Positions 27,024-36,466 of a stretch of 64,000 bases of DNA are shown in pieces (position 1 is the stretch's first letter; each line of letters opens with the position of its first letter). The notes beneath the pieces are model-generated. The model was not told the origin of the DNA. It was given only the letters and a program-made list of their open reading frames with translations, and did not search any database. The translations under genes and the position numbers were made by a program. This stretch comes from Bacteroidales bacterium (lineage in GTDB: Bacteria > Bacteroidota > Bacteroidia > Bacteroidales > Lentimicrobiaceae), in assembly GCA_016709025.1 (NCBI GenBank), contig JADJEQ010000024.1, positions 31,713 through 95,712 on the forward strand, given 5' to 3'.

Positions 27024-29333
27024 TCAAAACGACCATCCAAGATTCAAATACCCGATAATTTTATCGGTTTGAGGACTATAGGAAAAGGTAATTTCGATCG
27101 GGCCCAGCAGTGAGAGGTAGCCCAGACAAAGGCCTGCTCCAAGCAATACATTGTCGGAATAGGTAACTTTTCCCATATCATCCATGGCAAAATCGTACAT
27201 GCCTGCATTTACCAATGCGGAGGCAAATAAACTGCTCCCGATACTATATTGCAATCCGGCAGCACCTGAAACAATGGAACTTGTGATGACCGCATATTCG
27301 TTCAACCCGGTGAAGGTAAACTGTTTATCGAGGATAAAGCTGGTACCTCCCACGTTAAAACTATTAATAAATCCCTGTGTATAATTAAAGTTATATCCGG
27401 CCTGGACCCTGAAAATCTGTGTGAATCTGTTGCTCACCGGTGCATATGATTCCCAGAGCAAACTGGTTTGCACAAAGGTTCCGATTTCGATGTCAAGATC
27501 GCTGGGTGAAATTTCATTCCCGTTATAGGTAAGAGCTTTAAGTGAAGGGTTCTGGTTGTGGAAAAGTGAAGTTTGCAGGTTGAGTTTCTGCCCTGAAAGC
27601 GGGAATGAATTTCTGTTGAGTGTATGATATCTCCATAGGAGGGAGGTTTCAAATCCGGTGTTATTTCCTTCGATCATTTCATCAGTCATCAGTTTAGGTT
27701 CCAGATCCCTGTAGAAAAATGATGATCCTGCTGTAATGTAACTGTTCAACCCGGTTAGGATATTTGCTGAAAGGTTTATATCAATCCTGTCCTGACGATA
27801 TTCAGAAACACGTTTAAAATTCTCATATACCGGAAACTTAAATCTTGTGCCATTGGTTTCAAGGTTAAGCCAGCATTTCTGATCTTTGGTCAGGAAATGA
27901 GATAAGCCTGCCCTGAATACCGGATTTTGCCCGATCTGAACGCGGACATAGGCCTGGGTATTGTTGAAAAGAAATCGGTTTGTACGCCAGCCCGCAATGA
28001 TTCCTACCCCGTTAAATGTAGAATAATTTATAGCGGTCATGATACTCGTAAGCGGTTTTTCAATTACTTCAACATTGAGTATCACACGTTCCTTATTTTC
28101 AGAGGTTGTCAGGTAATAATTTATCCTTTCAAAATAATTGGAGGCATAAAGCCGGTTAACAGAATGTGTAAATGCTTTTGCTTTCAGCGTATCACCCCTG
28201 TTGATGTTGAGTTTGCTTCTGATAAAATGATTGTCAATATTATGACTTCCAATTACAGTAATAGAATCTATAATAAAAAACCGGGCTTCCAGGTTAACCG
28301 AATCAACCGGCTTCTGAATCCCCGCAATTTTCTGGGTTTCCGCTAGTTTTTTGAGCATTCCCAATTGTTTCCTGGCAGCAGTTTTTCCCTGTTCAATGAT
28401 GGCTGCTGCTTCCTTGAAACTTGCGGCTGAATAACCGGTCAGATCAGGCTCAATATACAGATCCGTAAATCCTTTATCATAAATGAAATTGTGTGCATCC
28501 ACATAAAAACCCATCTGGTAGATAATATCCACCGGGGTTTTTAGTTCCACAGCCGGCCTTAATCCCTGAGAAACGTTTACCCCGATCGTAAAATCGGCTC
28601 CCATGTCTTTGACCACACTTACCGGAAAATTCTTGACTACACCGCCATCAATCAGTTTTTTACCATCTCTGTCCACGGTAGTGAATATGGAGGGAATCGC
28701 CATGGATGCCCTGATGGCGCTCGACAGACTTCCTTTGGTCATCAACACCGGGGTCCCGGTTTCAACATCCGTTGCAACACACGCAAAGGGTATGGGCAAT
28801 TCATTAAAATCGGTGGTACTGTAAACGGGTAAATATATTTCATTCAGGGTATTCCATAATTGCTGTCCTTCAAGTGCCCCGGAAGGGATTTTGATTTTCC
28901 CGTTATCAATTGGTAATTCGATGATGTTTTTACCTGCTGTATTTCGCTCCTGGGGAGGAAGAAAATTAAGTGATGATTTGGTGGCAAACAGAATATCCCA
29001 ATTGATTTCAAGTGCAAATTTTTCAATCTCCCTGGCAGAATATCCGGAGGCATACATAGCGCCAATGATACTTCCCATGCTTGTTCCGGAGATGTAGTTT
29101 ACTTTAACCCCGAGACTATCCAATATATGCAGCACGCCAATGTGCGCCAGGCCTTTTGCTCCGCCACCGCTTAAGGTCAAACCTGGTTTTAAGCCGGGAG
29201 TCAGACTTAGGCTTATGCCGGCATCCTGAGCTTTTACCTGAAACCCGGTCAAAGCCAACAATATATATAACAGGATTGAGATGGTGATTTTTTTATTCAC
29301 CAACAGCAGGTGATTGGATGTGGAATATGGCAT
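27024..29333 (-). CDS. Patatin-like phospholipase fused to POTRA/BamA barrel
   Basis: 769 aa with a signal peptide (ending near VKAQ). Residues about 50-330 are a patatin domain: oxyanion loop SGGGAKGLAHIG, nucleophile GTSMGS (S85) and DGGVVKNFP (D229) as catalytic dyad. A POTRA domain follows (FIIDSITVIGSHNIDNHFIRSKLNINRGD, about 355-430). The C-terminal 330 residues are a BamA/surface-antigen 16-strand barrel ending LGWSF. This PlpD-like layout (type Vd secretion) would expose a phospholipase at the surface; in Bacteroidetes the lipase usually stays attached. A possible -7 element on the minus strand is at 29429-29422. Confidence 0.92.
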   Translation of the reverse strand: MPYSTSNHLLLVNKKITISILLYILLALTGFQVKAQDAGISLSLTPGLKPGLTLSGGGAKGLAHIGVLHILDSLGVKVNYISGTSMGSIIGAMYASGYSAREIEKFALEINWDILFATKSSLNFLPPQERNTAGKNIIELPIDNGKIKIPSGALEGQQLWNTLNEIYLPVYSTTDFNELPIPFACVATDVETGTPVLMTKGSLSSAIRASMAIPSIFTTVDRDGKKLIDGGVVKNFPVSVVKDMGADFTIGVNVSQGLRPAVELKTPVDIIYQMGFYVDAHNFIYDKGFTDLYIEPDLTGYSAASFKEAAAIIEQGKTAARKQLGMLKKLAETQKIAGIQKPVDSVNLEARFFIIDSITVIGSHNIDNHFIRSKLNINRGDTLKAKAFTHSVNRLYASNYFERINYYLTTSENKERVILNVEVIEKPLTSIMTAINYSTFNGVGIIAGWRTNRFLFNNTQAYVRVQIGQNPVFRAGLSHFLTKDQKCWLNLETNGTRFKFPVYENFKRVSEYRQDRIDINLSANILTGLNSYITAGSSFFYRDLEPKLMTDEMIEGNNTGFETSLLWRYHTLNRNSFPLSGQKLNLQTSLFHNQNPSLKALTYNGNEISPSDLDIEIGTFVQTSLLWESYAPVSNRFTQIFRVQAGYNFNYTQGFINSFNVGGTSFILDKQFTFTGLNEYAVITSSIVSGAAGLQYSIGSSLFASALVNAGMYDFAMDDMGKVTYSDNVLLGAGLCLGYLSLLGPIEITFSYSPQTDKIIGYLNLGWSF

Positions 29334-29626
29334 AAATTCAATTCAAGTAACAGAAAATAAAACAGTTATATTATTTGAGCGGAATGTTTTGTTGAGCTGG
29401 TTCCCCGGAGAAGGATCAAATCAAATATAGAAATTTAAGAGAAGTATGGATAAAATAATTTGCACGATAATTTGTGCAGCGAACGGTGTTCTTATTAGTT
29501 AAAAAAACCGGAAATTATGGATTGGTTATAAGGCGATATAAATAAAAGTGGCTGGGAAATTAAACCTACGAACTATGTTCAGTAAGTCTTTTTCACAGCC
29601 ACCAGGTATTTGCTGAGTCAGATATT
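29334..29626. other. AT-rich intergenic region
   Basis: No gene seen. It holds the possible patatin-gene promoter (29422-29429, minus) and a loose inverted repeat GTGGCTG/CAGCCAC at about 29548-29602 that may end transcription of the genes to its right. Confidence 0.35.
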
Positions 29627-29833
29627 CTATTCAGAAACCGGGGCTTTCAATTTACCTTTTTCTGTTTCTGCCGGAGAAGGCCCGGCATTGGATTGATCGC
29701 TGATTTTAGTGCACGGGTTGTGACAATGGGTTGAACGATGATGGAACCGTTGAAAACCAACAGTCGCAGTTAAAGTCCCGAATGTAAGCGCCGCGGCAGC
29801 AATTCCGACTATGAATCTTGTTCTTCTGTTCAT
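29627..29833 (-). CDS. Small exported or membrane protein, His-rich
   Basis: 68 aa with a basic N-terminus (MNRRTRF), one hydrophobic segment (8-26) and a His/Cys cluster (RFHHRSTHCHNPC) that could bind metal. Family unknown. It follows the 29844 gene by 10 bases on the same strand, so the two are probably cotranscribed. Short length leaves some doubt that it is expressed. Confidence 0.55.
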   Translation of the reverse strand: MNRRTRFIVGIAAAALTFGTLTATVGFQRFHHRSTHCHNPCTKISDQSNAGPSPAETEKGKLKAPVSE

Positions 29834-29843
29834 TTTATCTGGG

Positions 29844-30125
29844 TTAAGATTGTTTGATGTTATTGTTCATCCCTCTGTGATGCCCGCAATGGGCGGAAGA
29901 GAGTTTTGTTTTAAACCCTGAATATTCATCCTCACTCATTGAGCGGATTTTATCGGCAAAGGCAAGGTGGTGCATTCTATAATGGCCATTTGCAAACCTG
30001 CTTCTGAAAGAAATCCGTATTATCAGACCAATGATAAAGAAGCTGATGATGATCAATGGGGCAAAAAAAGCAAGAGCGCCTATGAGTACGCCTATCGCTA
30101 TGGTTTTTAAAACTGAAGTTGTCAT
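29844..30125 (-). CDS. Small membrane protein downstream of the sigma-factor locus
   Basis: 93 aa with one long, probably double-spanning hydrophobic region (7-37) and a cytosolic or periplasmic tail. The tail contains MHHLAFADKIRSMSEDEYSGFKTKL and a C-terminal CGHHRG. The SMSEDEYSGFK segment resembles the helical LSEEEREAFK motifs of Spy/CpxP-like and heavy-metal sensor proteins, but this is weak. It sits after the terminator at 30279-30306, separate from the sigma operon yet on the same strand. Confidence 0.6.
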   Translation of the reverse strand: MTTSVLKTIAIGVLIGALAFFAPLIIISFFIIGLIIRISFRSRFANGHYRMHHLAFADKIRSMSEDEYSGFKTKLSSAHCGHHRGMNNNIKQS

Positions 30126-30278
30126 CGTGTTTGTTTTGATTTGTTAATTTTAAGTGATTATACAACAGAAGACGGGGAATGAAGAAAAATACTTTAACAG
30201 GATGAAAGATTTCCGGTTCCTGCGATTTTTTGCCTGATTTTCAGGAATTGATGATAATGGTCAGGGGGTAAATAAAAA

Positions 30279-30306
30279 AGCCTGCAGAAGGATAATTCTG
30301 CAGGCT
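30279..30306 (-). terminator. Terminator of the sigma-factor operon
   Basis: An 11-bp stem AGCCTGCAGAA/TTCTGCAGGCT with a six-base loop, followed on the minus strand by six T residues. It lies 25 bases past the stop of the 30332 gene. Confidence 0.85.
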
Positions 30307-30331
30307 ATGATAAGTTTTTATCCGCTGAAAG

Positions 30332-30667
30332 CTACTCTTTCATGTTGCATCTCGACTTCCATTCTTCTTTAAATGTTTTACTTTCGTCCGGATCCAGATT
30401 CAAAAGCTTTTCGTGTATTCTACCCGGGGAAAAGTGGTGTGGATGATTGTATGGTGAACCGAAGCGAAAGCTTCCGAATAAAATCCGGCTGAGCGCAAAC
30501 AAGCCCATGGCCTGCCAGTAAGTTATCGTTGAAAAGTCAGTAAGGGAAGGCAGAATGGCGTTCCAAAGCATCATTACCACCGCCGATATCAGAAACAGCC
30601 CGGCAATAAAAAACAACAGAAAGAATGGTTTCCGTCTCTTCATTTTTTTAATATCTGATTGTTCCAT
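30332..30667 (-). CDS. Membrane protein encoded after the ECF sigma factor
   Basis: 111 aa from ATG 30667. The ORF extends upstream to 30694, but that would overlap the sigma gene; the chosen start lies 10 bases after the sigma stop. Two hydrophobic segments (about 15-36 and 44-62) are followed by a His/Pro loop (SPYNHPHHFSPG) and a helical tail, LLNLDPDESKTFKEEWKSRC. The tail resembles the periplasmic LSPEE-type helices of metal/stress sensors. Being directly cotranscribed, it may be the anti-sigma or sensing partner (inference). Confidence 0.7.
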   Translation of the reverse strand: MEQSDIKKMKRRKPFFLLFFIAGLFLISAVVMMLWNAILPSLTDFSTITYWQAMGLFALSRILFGSFRFGSPYNHPHHFSPGRIHEKLLNLDPDESKTFKEEWKSRCNMKE

Positions 30668-30677
30668 TTTTTTTAGT

Positions 30678-31256
30678 TTAAAAATCCAATTCATTATAGA
30701 GATAGTTCAATTTGTTTCTCAGGTGTTTTACAGCGTAGCCTTTGCGGCTGATGATTGTTTTCAGGTTTTCGCCCGTTTCATCAGCGATTTCCTGCAGGGT
30801 CAGATCCTCCAGCTCATTCAGAACAAATACCTGTTTTTGATTTTCCGGCAATTCATCCAGTGAAATAAACAACTCTTTCCAGAAGAGCTCTTTGAACAGC
30901 GCCAGTTCTGGATTTCCGGATACATCCATCAGCAGAATTTCCTTGAATGAAATGCCTGCATCGTCGTTGTTTTCATAAAAAGCATCGTCAATCGATGAGG
31001 TTTTCTTTTTCCGGTAAAGGTCGGTAACTTTATTACGGGCCACCCTGTAAAGCCAACCGCTGACACTCTCAATGTCGTCAATTGCCGGCAGACTGCTGTA
31101 TTGCAGCCATACATCCTGAAGGATATCTTCGGCATCTTCAACCGACCCAACCCTGGAACGGATAAAGCCAAACAGGCGTTTGCCATAGGCATTAATGGTT
31201 GAAGTCAGGCTTCTGCCGCCGGGTATGGCCATTTCTATTTCAATGTTGTTGTCCAT
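30678..31256 (-). CDS. ECF-type RNA polymerase sigma factor
   Basis: 192 aa from ATG 31256; an extension to 31298 is possible but less likely. Region 2 is clear (YGKRLFGFIRSRVGSVEDAEDILQDVWLQ ... GWLYRVARNKVTDLYRKKK), as is region 4 (LPENQKQVFVLNELEDLTLQEIADETGENLKTIISRKGYAVKHLR). These bind the -10 and -35 elements of target promoters. The acidic linker between regions 2 and 4 is somewhat long. Cotranscription with a small membrane protein suggests envelope-stress or metal control. Confidence 0.93.
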   Translation of the reverse strand: MDNNIEIEMAIPGGRSLTSTINAYGKRLFGFIRSRVGSVEDAEDILQDVWLQYSSLPAIDDIESVSGWLYRVARNKVTDLYRKKKTSSIDDAFYENNDDAGISFKEILLMDVSGNPELALFKELFWKELFISLDELPENQKQVFVLNELEDLTLQEIADETGENLKTIISRKGYAVKHLRNKLNYLYNELDF

Positions 31257-31329
31257 TGATGAACGAAGACGGACAACAATGAATTTTACTTTAAACAAAC
31301 AGGAATTTCATTTATCTGACCGATTAGCT

Positions 31330-33606
31330 TTAATCAGAAAGTGAAAACGGATAATCAGAAATCAGGGCTCCGCGTTTCATCTCCGGCTTGTCCGACATTA
31401 TGAAATTTAATTTGCCCCCTTTCAGGATATCAAAATGATTGAGATAGTTTTTAGTCCATACGTTGCCATTGAGTTTTGCTGCCGCGATGTAGCTGTTTTT
31501 CTCATTGTTTTCATGGGCTTCAATAATGAAGGTATTCCCGTTTTCAAGCGAAAGCGTTACTTTTTTAAACAGTGGCGAGCCAATTACATACTGGTTTGAT
31601 CCCGGGCAAACCGGGTAAAATCCCATAGCAGAGAACACATACCAGGCCGAAGTCTGGCCATTGTCTTCATCTCCACAAAGTCCATCGGGAGAAGCAAGAT
31701 AGAGCCTGTTCATGATCTTACGGACAAGGGCCTGGGTTTTCCATGGCTGGCCGGCATAGTTATACAAATACGGCATGTGCTGAATGGGTTGGTTTCCGTG
31801 TGCATATTGTCCCATGTTCATAATCAGCATTTCGGTGATTTCATGAATCTGGGAACCATAGTATGAATAGTCAAATGTTGGCGGGGCCAGCAGCACGGAG
31901 TCAAGTTTATTTGCGAAAGCCGCATCTCCCCCCATCAAATCCTTTAATCCTTTGATATCGTGAAACACACACCAGGTCCAGTGCCACGAACATCCTTCAG
32001 TAAAGGCATCGCCCCATTTATCAGGCCTGAAAGGTGCCTGGAAACTGCCATCCAGATTCCTGCCACGCATAAAATTAACGGTTGTATCAAATACATTCCT
32101 GTAATAAAAAGAACGTTTTAGTAAGCTGTCTGCTTCGGTGGAAGTTTTATTGAGCGCTTTGGCCAGTTGCATCACGGTAAAGTCATCATAGCTGTATTCC
32201 AGGGTTCGCGCGGTGTTTTCATCAATCCCAACATTATAGGGAATGTAGCCAAGCTTATTGTAATAATCAACCCCGAGTCGTCCCACAGAACTTAACGGAC
32301 CTTCGTTTCCGGTATTTTTTATGATTGCTTCATACAAGGTTTCAATATCATAGCCCCGGATGCCCTTCAGGTAAGAGTCGGCTATGATGGAAGCGGAATT
32401 GGAGCCGATCATGCAATCGCGATGTCCCGGACTGGCCCATTCGGGAAGCCATCCGCTTTCTTTGTAAGTATTCACCAGACCCTGCATCATCTGACTGTTC
32501 ATCTCCGGGAACATCAGCGTAAAAAACGGGAATACCGCTCTGAATGTATCCCAGAAACCATTGTCTGTATATAGGTAACCTTCGCAGATGGTGCCATTGT
32601 ATGGGCTGTAATGAACCGCTTTATTGTGAATATCGTATTCATGGAACCGGCGCGGGAAGAGCATAGTACGATACAGGGCGGTATAAAAAGTGACCATCTG
32701 GTCGTGGGTGCCACCTTCAACCTGAATCCTTCCCAACAGGCGATTCCATTCATTCTGCGCATTGGCCATTGTCTGGTTAAAATTGTTGTGACCAATTTCG
32801 CGTTGCAGATTGAGCTCAGCCTGTTCAGGACTGATAAAGGATGATGCGACTTTTAGTTGAACCTGTTCGCCGGCTGAAGTTTTAAACCGGATAACAGCAC
32901 CGGCATGTTTACTTTCGACCTCTGTTAAGCCAGCCTCAATAGCACCCTCTTTAACTCCGAAAACCTCTTCGAAATCCTTGTCGGCGTAGATTACAAAATA
33001 GTTTTTAAAATTGTCAGGCACACCTCCCGCAGCGTTGCATGCGTACCCGATGATCTTGCGTTCTGAAGGGATTACCCTGATGTAAGAGTTTTTAAAAAAA
33101 CCGTCGATGATCAGGTATGCTTTATCGGTTTTCGGATAGGTAATTCTGAAACAGGCAGCCCTTTCGGTGGGAGTAATTTCAACCGTAGTATTATAATCGG
33201 CAAGATATACACTGTAATAATAAGGTCTTGACACTTCTGCCTTATGCGAGAACCAGGATTCCCTTTTGTTTTCGTCAAATACCAGGCTATCGGTGGTGGC
33301 GAATATTGAAAAAGCACCATAATCATTAATCCAGGGAGAAGGCTGGTGAGTTTGCTTAAAGCCCCTTATTTTATTGGCATCATATTGATAACACCAGCCA
33401 TTGCCCATCCGGTTTGTTTGCGGCGTCCAGAAATTCATGCCCCAGGGCAGGGCTATTGCCGGGTAAGTGTTACCATTTGACAATTCATATTTTGAGTCGG
33501 TGCCGATCAATGGGTTGACATAGTCAGCCAGGTTCTGTGTATAAGAAACCAGGCAATGCAGGGTTAAGGCTGCAGTGAATAAGAGAATAGTCAGTGGTTT
33601 ATTCAT
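31330..33606 (-). CDS. GH92 alpha-mannosidase
   Basis: 758 aa with a signal peptide (1-23), starting the mature chain at the family's YVNPLIGTDS motif. Characteristic GH92 blocks are present: GNTYPAIALPWGMNFWTPQT, GFKQTHQPSPWINDYG, DNGFWDTFRAVFPFF, and CGDEDNGQTSAWYVFSAMGFYPVCPG, which contains the acidic catalytic residues. GH92 enzymes are calcium-dependent exo-alpha-mannosidases that clip mannose from N-glycans or mannans. Export to the periplasm is expected. No SusC/D pair is nearby, so this is not a classical utilisation locus. Confidence 0.94.
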   Translation of the reverse strand: MNKPLTILLFTAALTLHCLVSYTQNLADYVNPLIGTDSKYELSNGNTYPAIALPWGMNFWTPQTNRMGNGWCYQYDANKIRGFKQTHQPSPWINDYGAFSIFATTDSLVFDENKRESWFSHKAEVSRPYYYSVYLADYNTTVEITPTERAACFRITYPKTDKAYLIIDGFFKNSYIRVIPSERKIIGYACNAAGGVPDNFKNYFVIYADKDFEEVFGVKEGAIEAGLTEVESKHAGAVIRFKTSAGEQVQLKVASSFISPEQAELNLQREIGHNNFNQTMANAQNEWNRLLGRIQVEGGTHDQMVTFYTALYRTMLFPRRFHEYDIHNKAVHYSPYNGTICEGYLYTDNGFWDTFRAVFPFFTLMFPEMNSQMMQGLVNTYKESGWLPEWASPGHRDCMIGSNSASIIADSYLKGIRGYDIETLYEAIIKNTGNEGPLSSVGRLGVDYYNKLGYIPYNVGIDENTARTLEYSYDDFTVMQLAKALNKTSTEADSLLKRSFYYRNVFDTTVNFMRGRNLDGSFQAPFRPDKWGDAFTEGCSWHWTWCVFHDIKGLKDLMGGDAAFANKLDSVLLAPPTFDYSYYGSQIHEITEMLIMNMGQYAHGNQPIQHMPYLYNYAGQPWKTQALVRKIMNRLYLASPDGLCGDEDNGQTSAWYVFSAMGFYPVCPGSNQYVIGSPLFKKVTLSLENGNTFIIEAHENNEKNSYIAAAKLNGNVWTKNYLNHFDILKGGKLNFIMSDKPEMKRGALISDYPFSLSD

Positions 33607-33632
33607 TAATCGGGCAATTGGATGATGAGCAA

Positions 33633-34106
33633 TCAGGTTTTACCTACCATATGTAACTCCAGGTCCGACATGATTCCTTCCAGGTTTTTTATCTTTTCGT
33701 TTTCCAGGGTGAATACCAATTGAATCCCGTTGATTTTTCTGAAAATCGAAATCAGGGCAAGCACTTTTTCTTTGTCAGGTTGCCCTTTAAGCATAAAGAT
33801 GAAATCAGCTTGCCTGTAGGTGGGAATCATTTTATTGGTGGAACTGTTATTACCAATCAGGTAATAGTTCATTCGCCTTTCGGCTTCATAAAATGTAAAT
33901 ATAGGGTACTCGATCAGTTTCTCATCTTTCTCGTCAAAGACCGGTAAGTCGCTATTTTTAACGAGTGAAAGGTCAGATTCGCGATTAATATGGAAGGCTA
34001 AACGATAATCTTTTAACTGGCTGCTTATGCCAATTATGGTCAAATCGGGAAATGAGGCCGGTTCGCTGATTAGTTTACGTTTTGCCAAGATGGTGCTTTT
34101 GTGCAA
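33633..34106 (-). CDS. IPExxxVDY-like protein of the acpP-fabF-rnc locus
   Basis: 157 aa. DYRLAFHINRESDL, EYPIFTFYEAE, YYLIGNNSS and YRQADFIFMLKG match the pattern of the small Bacteroidetes protein (annotated elsewhere as the IPExxxVDY family) that regularly follows rnc. The position directly downstream of rnc supports this. The function of the family is not established. No ATG is available near the N-terminus; TTG at 34106 or the internal TTG at 34088 (reading MAKRKL) are the candidate starts. Confidence 0.65.
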   Translation of the reverse strand: MHKSTILAKRKLISEPASFPDLTIIGISSQLKDYRLAFHINRESDLSLVKNSDLPVFDEKDEKLIEYPIFTFYEAERRMNYYLIGNNSSTNKMIPTYRQADFIFMLKGQPDKEKVLALISIFRKINGIQLVFTLENEKIKNLEGIMSDLELHMVGKT

Positions 34107-34204
34107 AAATAGTAAACTTTAACAGGTATAACTCATCAAAAATGAGGGGCATCAGACCTGAGTGGAAAGTTTCAGATTCTGGGAATAATGCATCAAAGAT
34201 TCAG

Positions 34205-34960
34205 TTAGTGCTGGGTTTCGGCTTTCAGACTGCCGTTAATTCCAAAAAACTCAATGGCTTTCATCGCTGCATTCTGTTCAGCTCCTTTAATGGAATAATC
34301 CTGGCCGGTCCCGGCAACTTCATTGTTTACAACAACTTCTACTACATATTGCTTGTGATAACCCGATCCCACTTCTTTCACAACATTAAATTCAACGGGA
34401 TTCTTTTCCTTCTGGGCCCACTCAATCAGTTTACTTTTAAAATTAACATCGGTATTCACCAGTTCGGTAAGATCGAAGTTGTTTTTAATAACCCTGTTTA
34501 TCAGAATTTTACGTGTAAATGTATAGCCCTTATCGAGGTACATGGCGCCGATGATTGCCTCGAATGCATCTCCTTTGATAGAACGGTAAACGTTATTTTT
34601 TTCCTGCGTATGAATGATAAGCTGGTCAATACCCAGGCGTAGGGAGAGTTTGTTCAGCTGGGCACGGCTGACAATCCTGGAGCGCATTTCAGTAAGGAAT
34701 CCCTCATCTTTGTAAGGGAACATTCTGAACAGGAAGTCGGCAACCACGGTACTTAATACGGTATCGCCAAGAAATTCGAGCCTTTCGTTACTTAACCTTA
34801 TCCCGTTATGAAGTTCTTCAGCCTGCGATTTGTGACGGAACGCCAGTTTATACAAAGAAATATTCCCGGGGTAATACCCGAAAATATTTCTTATTGCTTC
34901 GTAGAAATGTTTTTCACTGGAAAGGTAAAACCTCAGGGGTTTTAATTTCAGGACAATCAC
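34205..34960 (-). CDS. rnc: Ribonuclease III
   Basis: 251 aa. The endonuclease signature NERLEFLGDTVLS (58-70) and the second acidic pair D131/E134 in GDAFEAIIGAMYLD coordinate the catalytic metals. A double-stranded-RNA-binding domain covers about 180-247 (FKSKLIEWAQKEK ... GSGYHKQYVVEV ... GTGQDYSIKGAEQNAAMKAI). It processes rRNA precursors and cleaves structured mRNAs in the cytoplasm. The start is GTG at 34960, three bases after the fabF stop, as in the conserved acpP-fabF-rnc operon. Confidence 0.97.
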   Translation of the reverse strand: MIVLKLKPLRFYLSSEKHFYEAIRNIFGYYPGNISLYKLAFRHKSQAEELHNGIRLSNERLEFLGDTVLSTVVADFLFRMFPYKDEGFLTEMRSRIVSRAQLNKLSLRLGIDQLIIHTQEKNNVYRSIKGDAFEAIIGAMYLDKGYTFTRKILINRVIKNNFDLTELVNTDVNFKSKLIEWAQKEKNPVEFNVVKEVGSGYHKQYVVEVVVNNEVAGTGQDYSIKGAEQNAAMKAIEFFGINGSLKAETQH

Positions 34961-34963
34961 TGC

Positions 34964-36217
34964 TTATAAGACAAATTTCTTAATCAGGATAGAAGCGTTG
35001 TGACCGCCGAATCCGAAGGTGTTGCTGATAGCTGCATTCACTGTACGATTAACGGCTTTGTCAAAGGTAAAGTTCAGTGTATTGTCAATTTCCGGATCAT
35101 CGGTAAAATGGTTGATGGTCGGGGGAATTATATCATTTTGAACAGCCAGAATGGTAGCAATGGATTCAATTGCACCTGCAGCACCAAGCAAATGGCCTGT
35201 CATTGATTTGGTGCTGTTGATATTAATCTTTGGTGCCAGATCGCCGAACAAATTAATTATCGCTTTTGATTCTGCTATATCACCCAGTGGGGTAGATGTG
35301 CCGTGGGTATTGATATGGTCAATATCGGCAAGCCTTAGCCCTGATTCTTCAATAGCAGATAACATTGCCCTGCGGGCTCCGTCACCTTCCGGGTGCGGGC
35401 CGGTCATATGGTAGGCGTCTGCAGTAAGACCACTTCCGACTACCTCAGCATAAATTTTTGCACCACGGGAAATCGCATGTTCAAGCTCTTCAAGAATAAG
35501 AGCTCCTGCACCTTCGCCGATCACAAAACCATCGCGGTCTTTATCAAATGGGCGGGAGGCCGTTTTTGGGTCATCATTCCTGGTGGATAAAGCATGCATC
35601 GCATTAAAACCTCCGACACCCGGTGCGTTTATTGCTGCTTCTGAGCCACCACAAACAAATGCTTCAGCTTTGCCCCACCTGATGTAATTGAAGGCATCAA
35701 CAATGGCATTGGCAGAGGAAGCACAAGCAGAAACGGTGGCAAAGTTTGGGCCGCGGAATCCATGTTTGATTGAAATATGACCGGCAGTAATGTCTGCGAT
35801 CATTTTCGGAATAAAGAAAGGATTGAACCTTGGCGTTCCATCGCCTGTAGCATAACCACTTACTTCTTCCTGAAAAGTGGCAATGCCACCAATACCAGAT
35901 GCCCAGATTACACCAATACGGTTCAGGTCGAGTTTTTCGGGAACCAGCCCTGCATCTGCAATGGCTTCATCAGAACTGATCATTCCAAACTGGGCGTAGG
36001 GATCGTACTTACGAACTTCTTTCCTGTCAAAATAGTTCAGGGAGTCAAAGTTCTTGACTTCGCATGCAAACTGAGTTTTAAACTTAGATGCATCGAACCG
36101 GGTAATACGGTCAGCGCCGCTGACTCCATTAATCAAACTGTTCCAATACTCAGGAACAGTATTGCCTAATGGAGTGAGCGCACCTAGTCCGGTTACTACA
36201 ACTCGTCGTAACTTCAT
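34964..36217 (-). CDS. fabF: Beta-ketoacyl-ACP synthase II
   Basis: 417 aa, full length. The catalytic triad is C165 (TVSACASSAN), H305 (INTHGTSTPLGD) and H342 (GHLLGAAGA), with the conserved K337 just before. FabF condenses acyl-ACP with malonyl-ACP in fatty acid elongation and controls temperature-dependent unsaturation in some bacteria. It is 12 bases downstream of acpP and directly upstream of rnc. Confidence 0.98.
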   Translation of the reverse strand: MKLRRVVVTGLGALTPLGNTVPEYWNSLINGVSGADRITRFDASKFKTQFACEVKNFDSLNYFDRKEVRKYDPYAQFGMISSDEAIADAGLVPEKLDLNRIGVIWASGIGGIATFQEEVSGYATGDGTPRFNPFFIPKMIADITAGHISIKHGFRGPNFATVSACASSANAIVDAFNYIRWGKAEAFVCGGSEAAINAPGVGGFNAMHALSTRNDDPKTASRPFDKDRDGFVIGEGAGALILEELEHAISRGAKIYAEVVGSGLTADAYHMTGPHPEGDGARRAMLSAIEESGLRLADIDHINTHGTSTPLGDIAESKAIINLFGDLAPKININSTKSMTGHLLGAAGAIESIATILAVQNDIIPPTINHFTDDPEIDNTLNFTFDKAVNRTVNAAISNTFGFGGHNASILIKKFVL

Positions 36218-36229
36218 TCAGGAAATTCC

Positions 36230-36466
36230 TTATTTGGTGTTGTTTTCTATGTAGGCAATTGCGTCACCTACCGTACCGATTTTTTCTGCCTGATCGTCAG
36301 GGATAGCAATGTTGAATTCTTTTTCGAATTCCATGATCAGTTCAACGGTATCCAGAGAATCTGCACCTAAATCGTTGGTGAAACTTGCTTCGGGAGTAAC
36401 TTCATTTTCATCAACGCCAAGCTTATCAACTATGATAGCTTTTACTTTTGTTGCAATGTCTGACAT
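36230..36466 (-). CDS. acpP: Acyl carrier protein
   Basis: 78 aa from ATG 36466, preceded on the minus strand by AAAGGAG, a real Shine-Dalgarno sequence that decides the start over the longer reading to 36496. Ser37 in GADSLDTVEL is the phosphopantetheine attachment site. The small acidic four-helix protein carries acyl intermediates between fatty acid synthase enzymes. Confidence 0.98.
   Translation of the reverse strand: MSDIATKVKAIIVDKLGVDENEVTPEASFTNDLGADSLDTVELIMEFEKEFNIAIPDDQAEKIGTVGDAIAYIENNTK

Noticed and set aside
29548..29602. Inverted repeat GTGGCTG/CAGCCAC as a terminator
   Set aside because: The loop is about 40 bases and the stem short; too weak to call.
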